Assembly: GCA_037445225.1 (NCBI GenBank)
Contig: JBBIKW010000009.1
Span: 103,265-167,264 of the forward strand
Length of the DNA: 64,000 bases
Origin: M3007 sp037445225
GTDB taxonomy: Bacteria > Bacteroidota > Bacteroidia > Chitinophagales > Saprospiraceae
Direction: 5' to 3'
A program made the translations under genes and the position numbers. Numbering within the stretch: the first letter of the stretch is position 1; each line of letters starts with the position of its first letter. Below are positions 44,822 to 54,996 of the stretch, piece by piece. A model generated the notes under the pieces. The model did not search any database and had not been told where the DNA came from. It saw nothing but the letters and a program-made list of their open reading frames with translations.

Positions 44822-46315
44822 TTATTGCCCTTGTCCTAACGAGAAGCCCGGCTCGCCGTCGAATGTATAGAGATTTTCGGTCTTGATAATTTCAAAACCC
44901 GCTTGGTGCAGCTGCTGCAACAGCTGCAGCACATCGCCATAAGTGGTGGGTGCGTAGGCCGGCGTCTGGAAGCGGCAGCGCCAATGGTCGGTGCAGAACG
45001 TGGCCGGGTGACCCTTGGGCCATACCTTGACTCCGCGGTTGGTAATCATTTGAAGCGATAGCGTCCCCTGTAAAAAGTCCTTTAGCCGGGAGCCGAGCTG
45101 TTCCGCATCGCGTTCGCGCCAGTGGAGAAAGACATCTACGCCGACCAGCTGCTTTTCCGCCGGACGAGTGGGTGTAGTGTGGATCTGAAAGCGAGACTGC
45201 GCCTGCCCACCATGAGCGTAAACCGCCGGCGATAAGTAGCGCGGGCGTTCTCCCAAGCGGTCGACCACAGCCTGGGCAAAACCATCAGTACCTACCTGAA
45301 TTTTGCTGTGCGTCTCGTTGAAGATGTCGGGCGTATGAAAGCCGTCCTCTATGGTGCGGAGCCACGCGTTGTGGATGACTTCGGCCACGCGACTTTGCCC
45401 AATGTGTACCAGCATTTGCAAAGCGGCCATCAAAAGGCCGGAAGGATTGGCTACGTTCCTACCTGCAATGTCAGGGGCAGAGCCGTGAATGGCTTCGAAC
45501 ATGGCATACTCGCTGCCTACGTTAGCGGAACCGGCCAACCCTACCGAGCCGCTCACTTGAGCAGCAATGTCGGAGATGATATCGCCGTAGAGATTTAGCG
45601 TGACGATGACGTCGAAGCGGTTGGGCGTGTCGGCGATGCGCGCTGAACCGATGTCGATGATATAGTGTTCCTGCTCGATGTCGGGGTATTCTTGGCCAAT
45701 TTCGCGGAAGAGTCGGTGAAAAAGGCCGTCGGTCATCTTCATGATGTTGTCTTTAGTCATGCAAGTCACCTTTCGGCGGCCGTACAGGCGGGCGTATTCG
45801 AAGGCATAGCGAAGGATTTTTTCAGTGCCGGGTTTAGAGATGAGCTTTAAGCATTGCATCACCTCATCGGTTTGGCGGTGCTCAATGCCCGCGTAGAGGT
45901 CTTCCTCGTTTTCGCGGATGATAACCATATCCATGTGCGGGTGTTTGCTGGGCACAAAGGGTGCATAGTTGACACAAGGGCGGACATTGGCAAACAAGCC
46001 TAAGGTCTTGCGCAGGGTCACGTTCAAGCTCTTATATCCAGCGCCTTGCGGCGTCGTGATGGGCGCTTTTAGCAGCACGCGCGTTCGGTAGATAGATTCC
46101 CAGGCTTGATCTGGTATGCCTGAAGTATTGCCCGAAAGGTAGACCTGTTCGCCGACGTTAACCGTTTCGACAGCCAGACGAGCTCCGGCCTTTTCTAAGA
46201 TAAACAAGACCGCTCGCATGATTTCAGGCCCTATGCCATCGCCATAAGTTACCGTGATGGGTACGGGGGCCTCGGCATGCGTTTCGCCGCCGACAATAGT
46301 AGGTTGTGGTATCAT
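44822..46315 (-). CDS. icd: NADP-dependent isocitrate dehydrogenase
   Basis: 497 residues from the ATG at 46315. Signatures seen: VTYGDGIGPEIM, LGLFANVRPCVNYAPFV, IRENEEDLYAGIEHRQTD, VTCMTKDNIMKMTDGLFH, and the NAD(P)-binding region SEYAMFEAIHGSAPDIAGRNVANP. The extra C-terminal domain of about 140 residues matches the longer Thermus-type enzymes found in many Bacteroidota. It oxidises isocitrate to 2-oxoglutarate in the TCA cycle. A longer frame to 46348 adds 11 residues with no support. Confidence 0.94.
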   Translation of the reverse strand: MIPQPTIVGGETHAEAPVPITVTYGDGIGPEIMRAVLFILEKAGARLAVETVNVGEQVYLSGNTSGIPDQAWESIYRTRVLLKAPITTPQGAGYKSLNVTLRKTLGLFANVRPCVNYAPFVPSKHPHMDMVIIRENEEDLYAGIEHRQTDEVMQCLKLISKPGTEKILRYAFEYARLYGRRKVTCMTKDNIMKMTDGLFHRLFREIGQEYPDIEQEHYIIDIGSARIADTPNRFDVIVTLNLYGDIISDIAAQVSGSVGLAGSANVGSEYAMFEAIHGSAPDIAGRNVANPSGLLMAALQMLVHIGQSRVAEVIHNAWLRTIEDGFHTPDIFNETHSKIQVGTDGFAQAVVDRLGERPRYLSPAVYAHGGQAQSRFQIHTTPTRPAEKQLVGVDVFLHWRERDAEQLGSRLKDFLQGTLSLQMITNRGVKVWPKGHPATFCTDHWRCRFQTPAYAPTTYGDVLQLLQQLHQAGFEIIKTENLYTFDGEPGFSLGQGQ

Positions 46316-46427
46316 CTTTTCACTATTTTTTGAACAACCGCAAAACAACGGCGACCAGCGCTTGTTGCCAAATACCTAGACAGATAATTGCACTGCAAGG
46401 CAGCTAAATGCCCAAAATAGCCCGATG

Positions 46428-49400
46428 TCATCGCACTAAGAGCACGTTGCCGTGCATGCGCTCTTCGTATCCGTCGCGATAGCGCACTTCTGCGTACCAG
46501 GTATAGGTGCCGACTTGGGCGGGCTGACCTCGAAAAGAGCCGTCCCATCCGCGCGCTTCGTCGTTGGGCAACCAGTCGTACTGCTCGAATACCAAGGCGC
46601 CCCAGCGGTCGAAGACGCGGAAGAGGCGAACGTTTTGAATATGGCGGGGGCTGCCGTGGACGACCAGGCGGTCGTTTTGGCCGTCGCCATTAGGTGAGAA
46701 TGCCAAAGGGACGTACACTCCTCGCGGCTTATCCACATGCACACGCATGCTGCTGCTGCCCGAACAGCCGTTGGCATCTACGGCAGTGGCAGTGTAGAGG
46801 GTAGTGTGCGCAGGGTACGCCCATATCGAGGCGCATTCCGGCGGGTCGGCGCACGAGAAAGCATTGGACAGCCCACTCGACCAGGAGAGTGCTGCATCTC
46901 CTACGGCATTGAACACATCCGCCGTCAGCAGCAGGGTGTCGCCAAATGCGATAGAGCTGTCGGGCGTCAGGGTGACTTGAACGGGTAAGGGCTGAGACAC
47001 CTCAAAGCCGACCTCCGCTTGGCATCCGTTGCCGTCGACCACCCTTGCCATGTATTGGCCGGCCTTTAGGGCCGGGAAGGTAGGCGACCCTCCCAGAGGG
47101 TTGCCGTTCAGACCGTAGCGGAAGGGCGGTTGGCCCCCTTGTACGAAGAGTTCTGCCCGGCCATTCAAGTAACCGAAGCACGTAGGAGCTGTTATGCGAA
47201 CGTCTACCTTTAGAGGAGGCGGCGCTTGCACTACTGCTGCAGCTACGTAGGTACAGCCTTTCTGGTCGGTGAGCGTCACCGTGTAGGAGCCCGGACCGAG
47301 GTTTTCCAATAGATCGCTTGTCGCGCCTGTATTCCATAAAAAAGTATACGGGGGAACACCACCTGACGGTATCAAATGGAGGCGGCCATTTCGGTCCTCT
47401 GCACACAGCAAGTTTTGCACGCGCAGAACGCCTCCCAAAGGCGGCGGCTCGTCGACAGTGACAGAGGCTGTGCCCGTGCAGCCTTGCATATCTGTAGCCG
47501 TCACCGTATACACGCCCGGCCCTAATTGCTCGATCTTGGTACCCGCAGCGAGGGTGCTCCATCGGAAAAAAGCGATGGGGCGAGTGCTCTGTACGTCTAC
47601 CACATAGGCTGCTCCATCTCGCTGTCCAAAACAGCGAATGCTATCCACTCGTAGAATGGGTCGAATAGGGGGTAGACTGTCGATATGCCGTTCGAACACT
47701 GCCGTGCATCCTGCATTATCGGTTACTGTCAGGGAGAGGCGCTGACCACTGCTGAGCCCGTTCAAGTAGATGGTGTCTCCCACGCCGGGGATATTCCACT
47801 GTAAGACGTAGTTCTGACGCACGCCATTACCTGCGCCGCCTTCTAGCTTGTTAACAGAGGCTTGTCCGTCGCGCTCCTCCGGGCACGAAGGCAGAATGGC
47901 GACAATCGACACCGCGATACTGTCCCACCGATCTACGGTTACCGACTGCACGGCGGTGCATCCTGCAGCGTCGGAGACGGTGACGGCGAATACGCCGGCC
48001 GACACGTCTGTTAGCTCGGCCGACGTCGCCTGGTTGCTCCAGCGATATGAAAAAGGTGGGCCACTCCCTCCAGTAGCTTCAGCTCGCACCTGGCCCCCAC
48101 CGCCATTGAAGCAGGCGCGCTGAACCACCGTCGTCGTCACCTGCAGTAGTGTCGCGGGTTGCTCCACTAAAACCGATGGCGGCACCCATGTGCATCCTTG
48201 AGCATCGGAGATGGTCAACTGATAAGGCCCCGCCGATAGCGAGGTTGCCACTGAGTCCGTCCCGCCCGAACTCCACAGGTAGGCATAGGGTGGAGAGCCT
48301 CCGCTGACCACCGCCCAGGCGGCGCCATCGTTTCCACCTGCACAGGTAACTGGCTTAGCGAAGAGCACTGCTTGCCATGCCGGCGGCTGCTCTACTGTTC
48401 CCGAAGCGGTCGCGCTACAGCCGTTGGCGTCGGAGACCGTAACGGTGTAAACACCTGCCAACAAATTCACTGCGGTCGCAGATATTTGCTGGTTGGGATC
48501 GCTCCACTGATAGCTCAGCACGCCGGCTCCGCCGCGAGCGAAGACGGTCGCGGTGCCGTCCGCGTTTCCGGGACAATGGGCCGGCACCGCGACGAGGCTG
48601 TCCACCACCAGCGCTTCTGGACAGGGAACGTCGGCAACAGCAGTCTGCGTACAGCCGAGGGAGTCGCTCACCATCAAGCCGTAAGTGCCGCAAGGGACAC
48701 CCGTCATGGGATTGTCACTGTGCCCATTGCTCCACAAGAACTGGTACGGCGGCATGCCCCCGCTGATGTTGGCAAACACGGCTCCGGAGTTTTCTCCCGC
48801 ACAAGCCGGTGCCGTGGAAAGGAGCGACACCGCTAAGGGTACAGCAGCAGGTACTGCAAAAGAGTCTTCGACAACACAGCTGCGGTCGTCCGATAACACA
48901 AATCGATAAATCCCTGGGCAAAGCCCCTCCACCTTGGTCTGCCCTGGCGGAATACCCGAAGTGAGCCAAGTCACCGAGAGCGGCGGCGTCCCTCCCGAAA
49001 GAGTCAACGCTGCAGAGCCGTCGCAAGCCCCCACACAGCGCTCGCCTTGTACTGCAATTTGGGCCATCAAGGCGGCAGGAGAACCCACCGACACACTCCC
49101 GCTTACCGTGCAGCCGTTTCGGTCGGTCACGGTCACGGTATATGTCCCTGCGGTCAGATTGTCGAGAGCTGCTCCACTCCCTTGGTTATTCCATAGAAAG
49201 GAAAAAGGAGGACACCCTCCCACTGCTCGCGCAACTACTGCGCCGTTGCTGTCGCCAAAACACCTCACTTCCACTGATCGCAAACTATCTATCTGAAGCA
49301 GAGGTGGCTGATGCACCTGCACCAAGGTGACCGCTTGACAGCCTGCGCTGTCGGTTACGGTCACACTGTGAAACCCCGCCTTGAGGCTGTCGGCAGCCGT

Positions 49401-50702
49401 ACCGACATCGCCATTGGACCATCGATAGGAATATGGCGGTGTAGCGCCGCTGGCAGCGATGCTGGCTCGCCCATCGGCCCCTCCGTAGCAGCGCACAGAG
49501 TCCTGCGACGAGGTGAAAGAGAAGGGCGGTGGTTCGCCCACCGTATCCTGAACGACTACCGTGCAGCCATTAGCATCCTGTACGGTGAGGGCATAGCAGC
49601 CGGCGAAGAGGTCGACGACCTGGGCACTGTTGTACACCGTGCCGCCAGAGCAGCGCTGCCAACGGAAAGTCAAGCTGCCTACGCCTCCTGAAGCCGATGC
49701 TGAGACCGCGCCGCTGTTGTCGGCAAAGCACCGCGCATCGGTCGCAGTTGCTTGTACTTCAAGAGGTGGCGGTTCGCCTATGGCAAACGATACCGTGTCG
49801 CGACAACCCACGGAGTCGCGCGCCGCTATAGCGTAAGCGCCCGCAGCAAACACTTGATCAAAGACGCCAGCAGAAAAAGCCATGGGATTGCCCGCGATAA
49901 AAAATTGTACCGGCCCTATGGCATTGTTGGCCGCGACCGCGGCAGAACCCGAAGGCGTTCCAGCACAGCGGGCATCGCTTGTCGACACCAAGGTGAGCTG
50001 TAAGGTGCACTCTACATATGCTTTATTCGCCGAAAAGCTCAGCACGGAGCAGTTCGGGTTGCCGCTCACCGGCCGCACCTCCAAGATGACCACCTCTCCT
50101 GGCGACAGCCCATCGACCACATGCCCTAGCGGCTCGCTTGAGGGTTGCCAAGGACTGCCGTTCACGCTCACTTCAAAACCCGCACTGCCTACCACTTCGT
50201 CCCAACGCCAGTGCATGGCGCCGTTGCGCATCTGCACTACTTGCACGTTTGCTGGAGCCGGCAATACACAGGGCGCGCACTGGATCGACGCCGACCAACC
50301 GGCTGCATTACCTTGTGTATCCGAGACAAAGACCACTCCGAGGCAGCCGCTCAGATTATTTGCTGAGGCAACCGCCAGTATAGGCTGCGTCGAGGTGAAA
50401 TCGGTATAGCAAGCAATGACGGGTGAAGACGGCGTGTTCCCATCCAATAGGCATAGGGTGTCTCCCGGCGCAATAGCAAGCGTGTCGAAGCGCAACAACA
50501 CCTGCGTGCTCCCAACATTATCGGAGCAAAGGGTGGTATACACTTTCTGATTGTCCGGATAATTTCCACCTACTCCGCCGGCATCGACAAACCGCCCGCT
50601 GCACACCACAATGGGCGTTCCGTCCAGCAGAAACTCCTGCGCCCAAAAAGGAGTTGCCTTAAAAAACAGGGAAGATAAAGCGATCAAATAGGCACTTTTC
50701 AT
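46428..50702 (-). CDS. Giant T9SS adhesin with about 13 SprB-type repeats
   Basis: 1424 residues. A signal peptide (LIALSSLFFKATPFWAQ) is followed by a CUB-like domain (about 30-155; DAGGVGGNYPDNQKV, LCLLDGNTPSS) and a short Fn3-like segment (ANVQVVQMRNGAMHWRW). Then come about 13 SprB-type repeats of 75-85 residues (about 232-1240), each with CxGxxNGxxxxxxxGGxPPYxYxW and an xGxYxVTVTDxxGC half. The end is a gliding-type sorting domain: YVPLAFSPNGDGQNDRL, RVFDRWGALVFEQ, GWDGSFRG and a final GNVLLVR. It is probably exported and anchored as a cell-surface adhesin. It has no PorP/SprF partner beside it. Confidence 0.92.
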   Translation of the reverse strand: MKSAYLIALSSLFFKATPFWAQEFLLDGTPIVVCSGRFVDAGGVGGNYPDNQKVYTTLCSDNVGSTQVLLRFDTLAIAPGDTLCLLDGNTPSSPVIACYTDFTSTQPILAVASANNLSGCLGVVFVSDTQGNAAGWSASIQCAPCVLPAPANVQVVQMRNGAMHWRWDEVVGSAGFEVSVNGSPWQPSSEPLGHVVDGLSPGEVVILEVRPVSGNPNCSVLSFSANKAYVECTLQLTLVSTSDARCAGTPSGSAAVAANNAIGPVQFFIAGNPMAFSAGVFDQVFAAGAYAIAARDSVGCRDTVSFAIGEPPPLEVQATATDARCFADNSGAVSASASGGVGSLTFRWQRCSGGTVYNSAQVVDLFAGCYALTVQDANGCTVVVQDTVGEPPPFSFTSSQDSVRCYGGADGRASIAASGATPPYSYRWSNGDVGTAADSLKAGFHSVTVTDSAGCQAVTLVQVHQPPLLQIDSLRSVEVRCFGDSNGAVVARAVGGCPPFSFLWNNQGSGAALDNLTAGTYTVTVTDRNGCTVSGSVSVGSPAALMAQIAVQGERCVGACDGSAALTLSGGTPPLSVTWLTSGIPPGQTKVEGLCPGIYRFVLSDDRSCVVEDSFAVPAAVPLAVSLLSTAPACAGENSGAVFANISGGMPPYQFLWSNGHSDNPMTGVPCGTYGLMVSDSLGCTQTAVADVPCPEALVVDSLVAVPAHCPGNADGTATVFARGGAGVLSYQWSDPNQQISATAVNLLAGVYTVTVSDANGCSATASGTVEQPPAWQAVLFAKPVTCAGGNDGAAWAVVSGGSPPYAYLWSSGGTDSVATSLSAGPYQLTISDAQGCTWVPPSVLVEQPATLLQVTTTVVQRACFNGGGGQVRAEATGGSGPPFSYRWSNQATSAELTDVSAGVFAVTVSDAAGCTAVQSVTVDRWDSIAVSIVAILPSCPEERDGQASVNKLEGGAGNGVRQNYVLQWNIPGVGDTIYLNGLSSGQRLSLTVTDNAGCTAVFERHIDSLPPIRPILRVDSIRCFGQRDGAAYVVDVQSTRPIAFFRWSTLAAGTKIEQLGPGVYTVTATDMQGCTGTASVTVDEPPPLGGVLRVQNLLCAEDRNGRLHLIPSGGVPPYTFLWNTGATSDLLENLGPGSYTVTLTDQKGCTYVAAAVVQAPPPLKVDVRITAPTCFGYLNGRAELFVQGGQPPFRYGLNGNPLGGSPTFPALKAGQYMARVVDGNGCQAEVGFEVSQPLPVQVTLTPDSSIAFGDTLLLTADVFNAVGDAALSWSSGLSNAFSCADPPECASIWAYPAHTTLYTATAVDANGCSGSSSMRVHVDKPRGVYVPLAFSPNGDGQNDRLVVHGSPRHIQNVRLFRVFDRWGALVFEQYDWLPNDEARGWDGSFRGQPAQVGTYTWYAEVRYRDGYEERMHGNVLLVR

Positions 50703-50765
50703 AGTGGGCTAAGAATGAACGTTGTGGCACCGAAGAGTCGTAATGCGCCTACTGCCGGCACCCAA

Positions 50766-50773
50766 CAAATCTA
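50766..50773 (-). promoter_or_regulatory. -7 promoter box TAGATTTG of the giant adhesin
   Basis: Exact TAnnTTTG match on the minus strand, 63 bases before the adhesin ATG. Confidence 0.5.
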
Positions 50774-50925
50774 CTAAGAAAGATGGCCAGAAAATGTTTT
50801 TGCGCTGCTCACTCCTATTTTTTATTTGCTATTGCGTTTGAGCGCTACCTACTTTTTCGTGTGTGCATTTTGGCCGTTCTTTGCTGTGTCTTCCAGCGTG
50901 TTGGCAAAAAAGCAGCTTTTCTCTC

Positions 50926-51852
50926 GTGGGCATCAAGGCATTTGCTCCAGCATCGATCGGCAATGTAGGCGTAGGTTTCGACGTGTTAGGTTTGGCCTTA
51001 GAACGTCCGGGCGACGAGGTCATTGCGCGCAAGCACCCTGGACGTGGGCTGCGCATCGCCAAGATAACGGGGCACGGCGGCAGGTTGCCTTACGAAGTAG
51101 AGGCCAATACGGCGGGCGTAGCGGCACAGCGGTTGTTAGAGTATTTAGGTGCGACGGAGGCAGGCATTGCACTCGAGATCCACAAGAAGATGCCTTTGGG
51201 AAGCGGTCTGGGCAGCAGTGCGGCCAGTGCGGCTGCGGCGGTGTTGGCGGTGAGCGAGCTGCTGCGCACCGGCATGAGCAAGCGCGAGTTGCTGCGCTTT
51301 GCTTGCTTAGGCGAGCAAGTGGCCGCCGGCAGCTCTCACGCCGACAACGTAGCGCCTGCGCTGTTGGGCGGCATCGTGCTCATCTGCGACAACGAGACGC
51401 TCGACGTACACCGCATTCACACGCCACCGGGATTGTATATCGCCGTCGTACATCCTCACATCGAGGTGCTTACGCGCCACGCGCGGGCAGCGCTGAAAGC
51501 CGAAGTTCCGCTGCGCGACTTCGTTCGCCAAAGCGCCTTCTTGGCCGGCTTCATCACCGGCTGCTTCACTGCCAACATCGACCTCATCGGTCGGTGCTTG
51601 CGCGATGTCGTCGTCGAGCCGCAGCGCGCCCGTCTCATCCCAGGCTTTTACGAAGTGCAGGCCGCCGCCATGGAAGCCGGTGCCTTAGGTTGCAGCATCT
51701 CCGGAGCAGGTCCTTCGGTCTTCGCCCTGTGCTCCAACAGCCTCATCGCCGAAAACGCCGGCGAAGCCATGCAAAACGCCTTTCGCCAACACCACGTATC
51801 CAGCGACCTATTTCTCTCCTCCATCAACCCGGAGGGCGCTGTGATTTGCTAA
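50926..51852 (+). CDS. thrB: Homoserine kinase
   Basis: 308 residues from the GTG at 50926 (GIKAFAPASIGNVGVGFDVLG), the family's usual start; an ATG at 50863 would add 21 unlike residues. It phosphorylates homoserine on the way to threonine. GHMP-kinase motifs seen: PLGSGLGSSAASAAAA (ATP-binding glycine loop), a SSHADNVAPALLGG stretch, and GCSISGAGPSVFAL. No other threonine-pathway gene is adjacent; the downstream neighbours are envelope proteins. Confidence 0.93.
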   Translation: MGIKAFAPASIGNVGVGFDVLGLALERPGDEVIARKHPGRGLRIAKITGHGGRLPYEVEANTAGVAAQRLLEYLGATEAGIALEIHKKMPLGSGLGSSAASAAAAVLAVSELLRTGMSKRELLRFACLGEQVAAGSSHADNVAPALLGGIVLICDNETLDVHRIHTPPGLYIAVVHPHIEVLTRHARAALKAEVPLRDFVRQSAFLAGFITGCFTANIDLIGRCLRDVVVEPQRARLIPGFYEVQAAAMEAGALGCSISGAGPSVFALCSNSLIAENAGEAMQNAFRQHHVSSDLFLSSINPEGAVIC

Positions 51853-51891
51853 AACAAAGCTGCAGCTTTCTGACATCTGCAGCGAGTGCCG

Positions 51892-51899
51892 TATTTTTG
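51892..51899 (+). promoter_or_regulatory. -7 promoter box TATTTTTG
   Basis: Exact TAnnTTTG match 89 bases before the ATG at 51989. Confidence 0.5.
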
Positions 51900-51988
51900 G
51901 GCTGATTTTTGCTGCAATTAAGCGATTTATACCCACGGTTTCATCGCCGGCAGTAGTGTCATAGTGCTCACTCAACCCTCTTCCCTCC

Positions 51989-53095
51989 ATGAACAAACGA
52001 CTACTCGGTTTAGCTATCATTGCATCGGCCGCCCTCATAGCCGCTCCCTTTTCGTCCTTTGCCACAACGAAAACGGAGCAAGTGGAAAAGTACCTGGGCA
52101 CCCAGCGCTACAAGCGCGAACGCCCCGTCGGTACGGTGAAGTTTGTCTTCAAACGCGCAGTGCTCAAGCGACAAGGCGACGGCAAAAAGACCTACGAGCA
52201 ACTGCTTATCGGTGAGCCCGGCTTTTCTAACCGCAACAACGCCGGCCCGTTGCTCTCCATCCAGATCGTGCACAAGGGCAAAACCACTGTTGTGGAACCC
52301 GAGTCGGCGCGTCAAGCGCGTAAGGCGGAGCACGTCCAATCGAAGGAGAAAGTGCCCAAAAGACACGACAACAAGGCACCCAAAGCGCGGGCTGTGGCAC
52401 AACATTCGGAATTGCCGACGAAAAAAGAGGAAACTATCCGCGTGAAGCCGCAGCGCGTCCCTATGTCGGTTAAGGGCGATGCCAAGGCAGAGGTTGTTCC
52501 AGCAACGGCGACCAGCTCGCGGCCGGAGCCTACACCTCTTGCGTACAGCGCGCCTTCAGCAGCGGAAGCGGCTCAACGATTAGCTATCGACCCTGTGCGG
52601 CCGCGGCAAAACATCCCCCCTCGACCCGACAGCGAAAACAAGGGGATTAGCTTGCCCGACTCTGCCACGATGGTCCGCAACATCGAGGAAGCCAAGGAGC
52701 AGATTACCTCTTGGAAAGGCCGACTTTGGCAGACGATCAAGCCGGCATGGGAGTTCATCATGTGGGTCTTCAGCAGCCTCATCGTAGTGCTCATCTGTTT
52801 TGCCGGCATCTGCCGATACGTCGCGAAGACGGCCGCTTCTGAAAGCCTCATCAGCGCCTACGGCCGAGTTATTGTGGGGCGCTGGATCGTGTCGGCGCAT
52901 CAAAATGCTGCCGCCATGCTGCTGGTCATCACTTGGATTATCGCCATCGTGCTGCTGCTCGACGTGTTTATGTGGTTGGTGTATTTAGACCTTCCCATCT
53001 GGACGCTGCTCATCATCTGGTTCCCAGCCTTATGGGTGGCCGAAAAGATCACCAGCTGGATTGTGCCGAACATTCCCATCGCAGGGCATCCGTAA
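51989..53095 (+). CDS. Unknown protein with signal peptide and C-terminal membrane segments
   Basis: 368 residues, not recognised. A signal-peptide-like start (RLLGLAIIASAALIAAPFSSF) is followed by a basic, probably beta-rich domain (about 30-110), a long Pro/Lys/Glu-rich linker (about 110-220), and then two or three membrane segments (WVFSSLIVVLICFAGICRYV; AAAMLLVITWIIAIVLLLDV and following). So a soluble domain would be exposed outside the inner membrane and tethered by the C-terminus. It lies 46 bases before the Omp85-like gene on the same strand, so a role in the envelope is likely. Confidence 0.65.
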   Translation: MNKRLLGLAIIASAALIAAPFSSFATTKTEQVEKYLGTQRYKRERPVGTVKFVFKRAVLKRQGDGKKTYEQLLIGEPGFSNRNNAGPLLSIQIVHKGKTTVVEPESARQARKAEHVQSKEKVPKRHDNKAPKARAVAQHSELPTKKEETIRVKPQRVPMSVKGDAKAEVVPATATSSRPEPTPLAYSAPSAAEAAQRLAIDPVRPRQNIPPRPDSENKGISLPDSATMVRNIEEAKEQITSWKGRLWQTIKPAWEFIMWVFSSLIVVLICFAGICRYVAKTAASESLISAYGRVIVGRWIVSAHQNAAAMLLVITWIIAIVLLLDVFMWLVYLDLPIWTLLIIWFPALWVAEKITSWIVPNIPIAGHP

Positions 53096-53141
53096 CGCCT
53101 TGGAACAACCGTCCAGAGGTGAGCGGCGTCTTGCTCTTGCC

Positions 53142-54977
53142 ATGCGCGGTCTGCTGCTCACTGTACTGTTCGGATTAGCTGCTGGTGCCGATGTCGTTGC
53201 GCAGAGCACGGAGGTACTGCTTTGCGGCAAGCCGGCCGAGTTGAACCTAATGCTGTTGCGATGGCGGGCAGACGAGGTAACCGCAGTGCGCAGGGCTGAG
53301 GATACGTTGTGGTTAAGGGCGCCCGACAGCGCAGCGCTGCGCGCGAGTTTGCGTCGAGCGCTCGACCAATGGCACCGAGATGCATACCTGTTGGCCTCTA
53401 TAGACGGCTGGCGTGTGCTTTCCGACAGCACGGCCGCAGCCCAGCTGTATTTAGGGCCGCGCTTTCACTGGGTTGCCCTTCGACTGTCGGAGGCAGATGA
53501 ACGCTGGTTGGATGCCATAAGGCTGCGCGAGCAGCCTAAAACAGGGGCGCCCCTTCTTCCCGACCAGCTGCTGCGCTGGCAGCAATCGCTGTTGGAGCGG
53601 GCGGAAAATCGCGGCTACCCTTTTGCGGCCGTACGCCTCGACAGCATACGCCTGTTGCCCGAGGGCGGGGTGTCGGCCACGCTGGCGGTAGAGCGCGGCC
53701 CCTTCATTGCCTTCGCCGAACCTCGACTATACGGAAACGTGCGCCTGTCGCCGCGCTATTTGGCCCGATACTTAGGACTAAGACCCGGCGCACCCTACAG
53801 CTATGAGCGCGTTCGGCAGGTGCCGGAGCGATTGCGCACCCTCCTATTTGTTGAACCCACTGCCGAGCCCAGCATCACCTTTAGTGACGAGGCGGCCTGT
53901 GTGAACTTATTCCTGCAGCGGAAACGCGCTAGTCGCTTCGACCTCGTTATCGGCCTGCTGCCGCAACCCAACGACCCTGCCGGCCGCCTGCTGCTCACCG
54001 GAGCCCTCCAGATGGCCCTACTCGATGCCCTTCACCAGGGCGAACGCATCAGCGCCGAGCTGGAACGGCTGCGTCCCGAAACGCAAAAACTCGACGTGCA
54101 AGCGGCTTTCCCTTACCTCATGGGTACGCCTTGGGGCCTCGATGGGCGCTTCCTGCTCTTCCGACGCGACAGCACCTGGATCGACGCCCAAGGCGAGATA
54201 GGCGTACAGTACTTTCTCGAAGGAGCCGACCACCTCAAGTTTTTCGCCGAAGGCCGCACCTTATCGCTGCAAACGGTAGACACAGCGCGCGTGCTGCAAA
54301 CGCGCCAGCTGCCCGCCGCCTTAGACATGCGACAGCAGGCAGCCGGCATAGAGGTGTCCCTCCAACGCTTAGACTACCGCTTTAACCCACGCCAAGGATG
54401 GGCGCTGTGGATGCGCGCCACTGCCGGCTTCAGCCGCATCTTGCCCAACGCCCAAATAGAGACCCTCCGCGACCCTGTCGACACAACCTTTCGCTTTGCG
54501 AGCCTATACGACGGACTGACGCAGCCCATTGCCCGATACCAGACCGATGCCCGCATAGAGGTGTTCACGCCCCTGGGGGTGCGCACGACGACGCTTTTGC
54601 GCTTGCGCATCGGCGCAATACTGGCCGACCGTCCCATCTTTACCAACGAGCAATATCGCCTGGGCGGCCACAAGCTGATGCGCGGATTCGACGAGGAAAG
54701 TCTTTTCGCTACTCGGTTTGCCGTGGCTTCGGCCGAAATACGCCTGCTTACCGGCCGAAATGCCTACTGGGCCGTCTTCGCCGATGCAGGCTATTTGGAA
54801 AACACTACCGACCGCCAACGCCTCTTTCTGCGCCCAAGAGGGGCTGGCGCCGGCATCTACCTCGAAACTCAGGCCGGCATCTTCGGCATCAGCCTCGCCA
54901 TCGGCGCGCGCCAATGGCGCGAACCCTTTGAATGGCGCGCACCTAAGCTACACCTCGGATATGTAAACTGGTTCTAA
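53142..54977 (+). CDS. Omp85/BamA-TamA-like outer-membrane protein
   Basis: 611 residues from the ATG at 53142, starting a signal peptide (RGLLLTVLFGLAAGADVVAQ). POTRA-like segments occupy about 90-270 (YPFAAVRLDSIRLLPEGGVS, GAPYSYERVRQVPERL), then a C-terminal barrel with the Omp85 signature YRLGGHKLMRGFDEESL and strands ending WF at the C-terminus. Its size is near TamA-like proteins, smaller than BamA. It probably inserts or secretes outer-membrane proteins. It follows an unknown membrane protein and may be co-transcribed with it. Confidence 0.85.
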   Translation: MRGLLLTVLFGLAAGADVVAQSTEVLLCGKPAELNLMLLRWRADEVTAVRRAEDTLWLRAPDSAALRASLRRALDQWHRDAYLLASIDGWRVLSDSTAAAQLYLGPRFHWVALRLSEADERWLDAIRLREQPKTGAPLLPDQLLRWQQSLLERAENRGYPFAAVRLDSIRLLPEGGVSATLAVERGPFIAFAEPRLYGNVRLSPRYLARYLGLRPGAPYSYERVRQVPERLRTLLFVEPTAEPSITFSDEAACVNLFLQRKRASRFDLVIGLLPQPNDPAGRLLLTGALQMALLDALHQGERISAELERLRPETQKLDVQAAFPYLMGTPWGLDGRFLLFRRDSTWIDAQGEIGVQYFLEGADHLKFFAEGRTLSLQTVDTARVLQTRQLPAALDMRQQAAGIEVSLQRLDYRFNPRQGWALWMRATAGFSRILPNAQIETLRDPVDTTFRFASLYDGLTQPIARYQTDARIEVFTPLGVRTTTLLRLRIGAILADRPIFTNEQYRLGGHKLMRGFDEESLFATRFAVASAEIRLLTGRNAYWAVFADAGYLENTTDRQRLFLRPRGAGAGIYLETQAGIFGISLAIGARQWREPFEWRAPKLHLGYVNWF

Positions 54978-54996
54978 GGCTCTTCCAATGGAGCCC

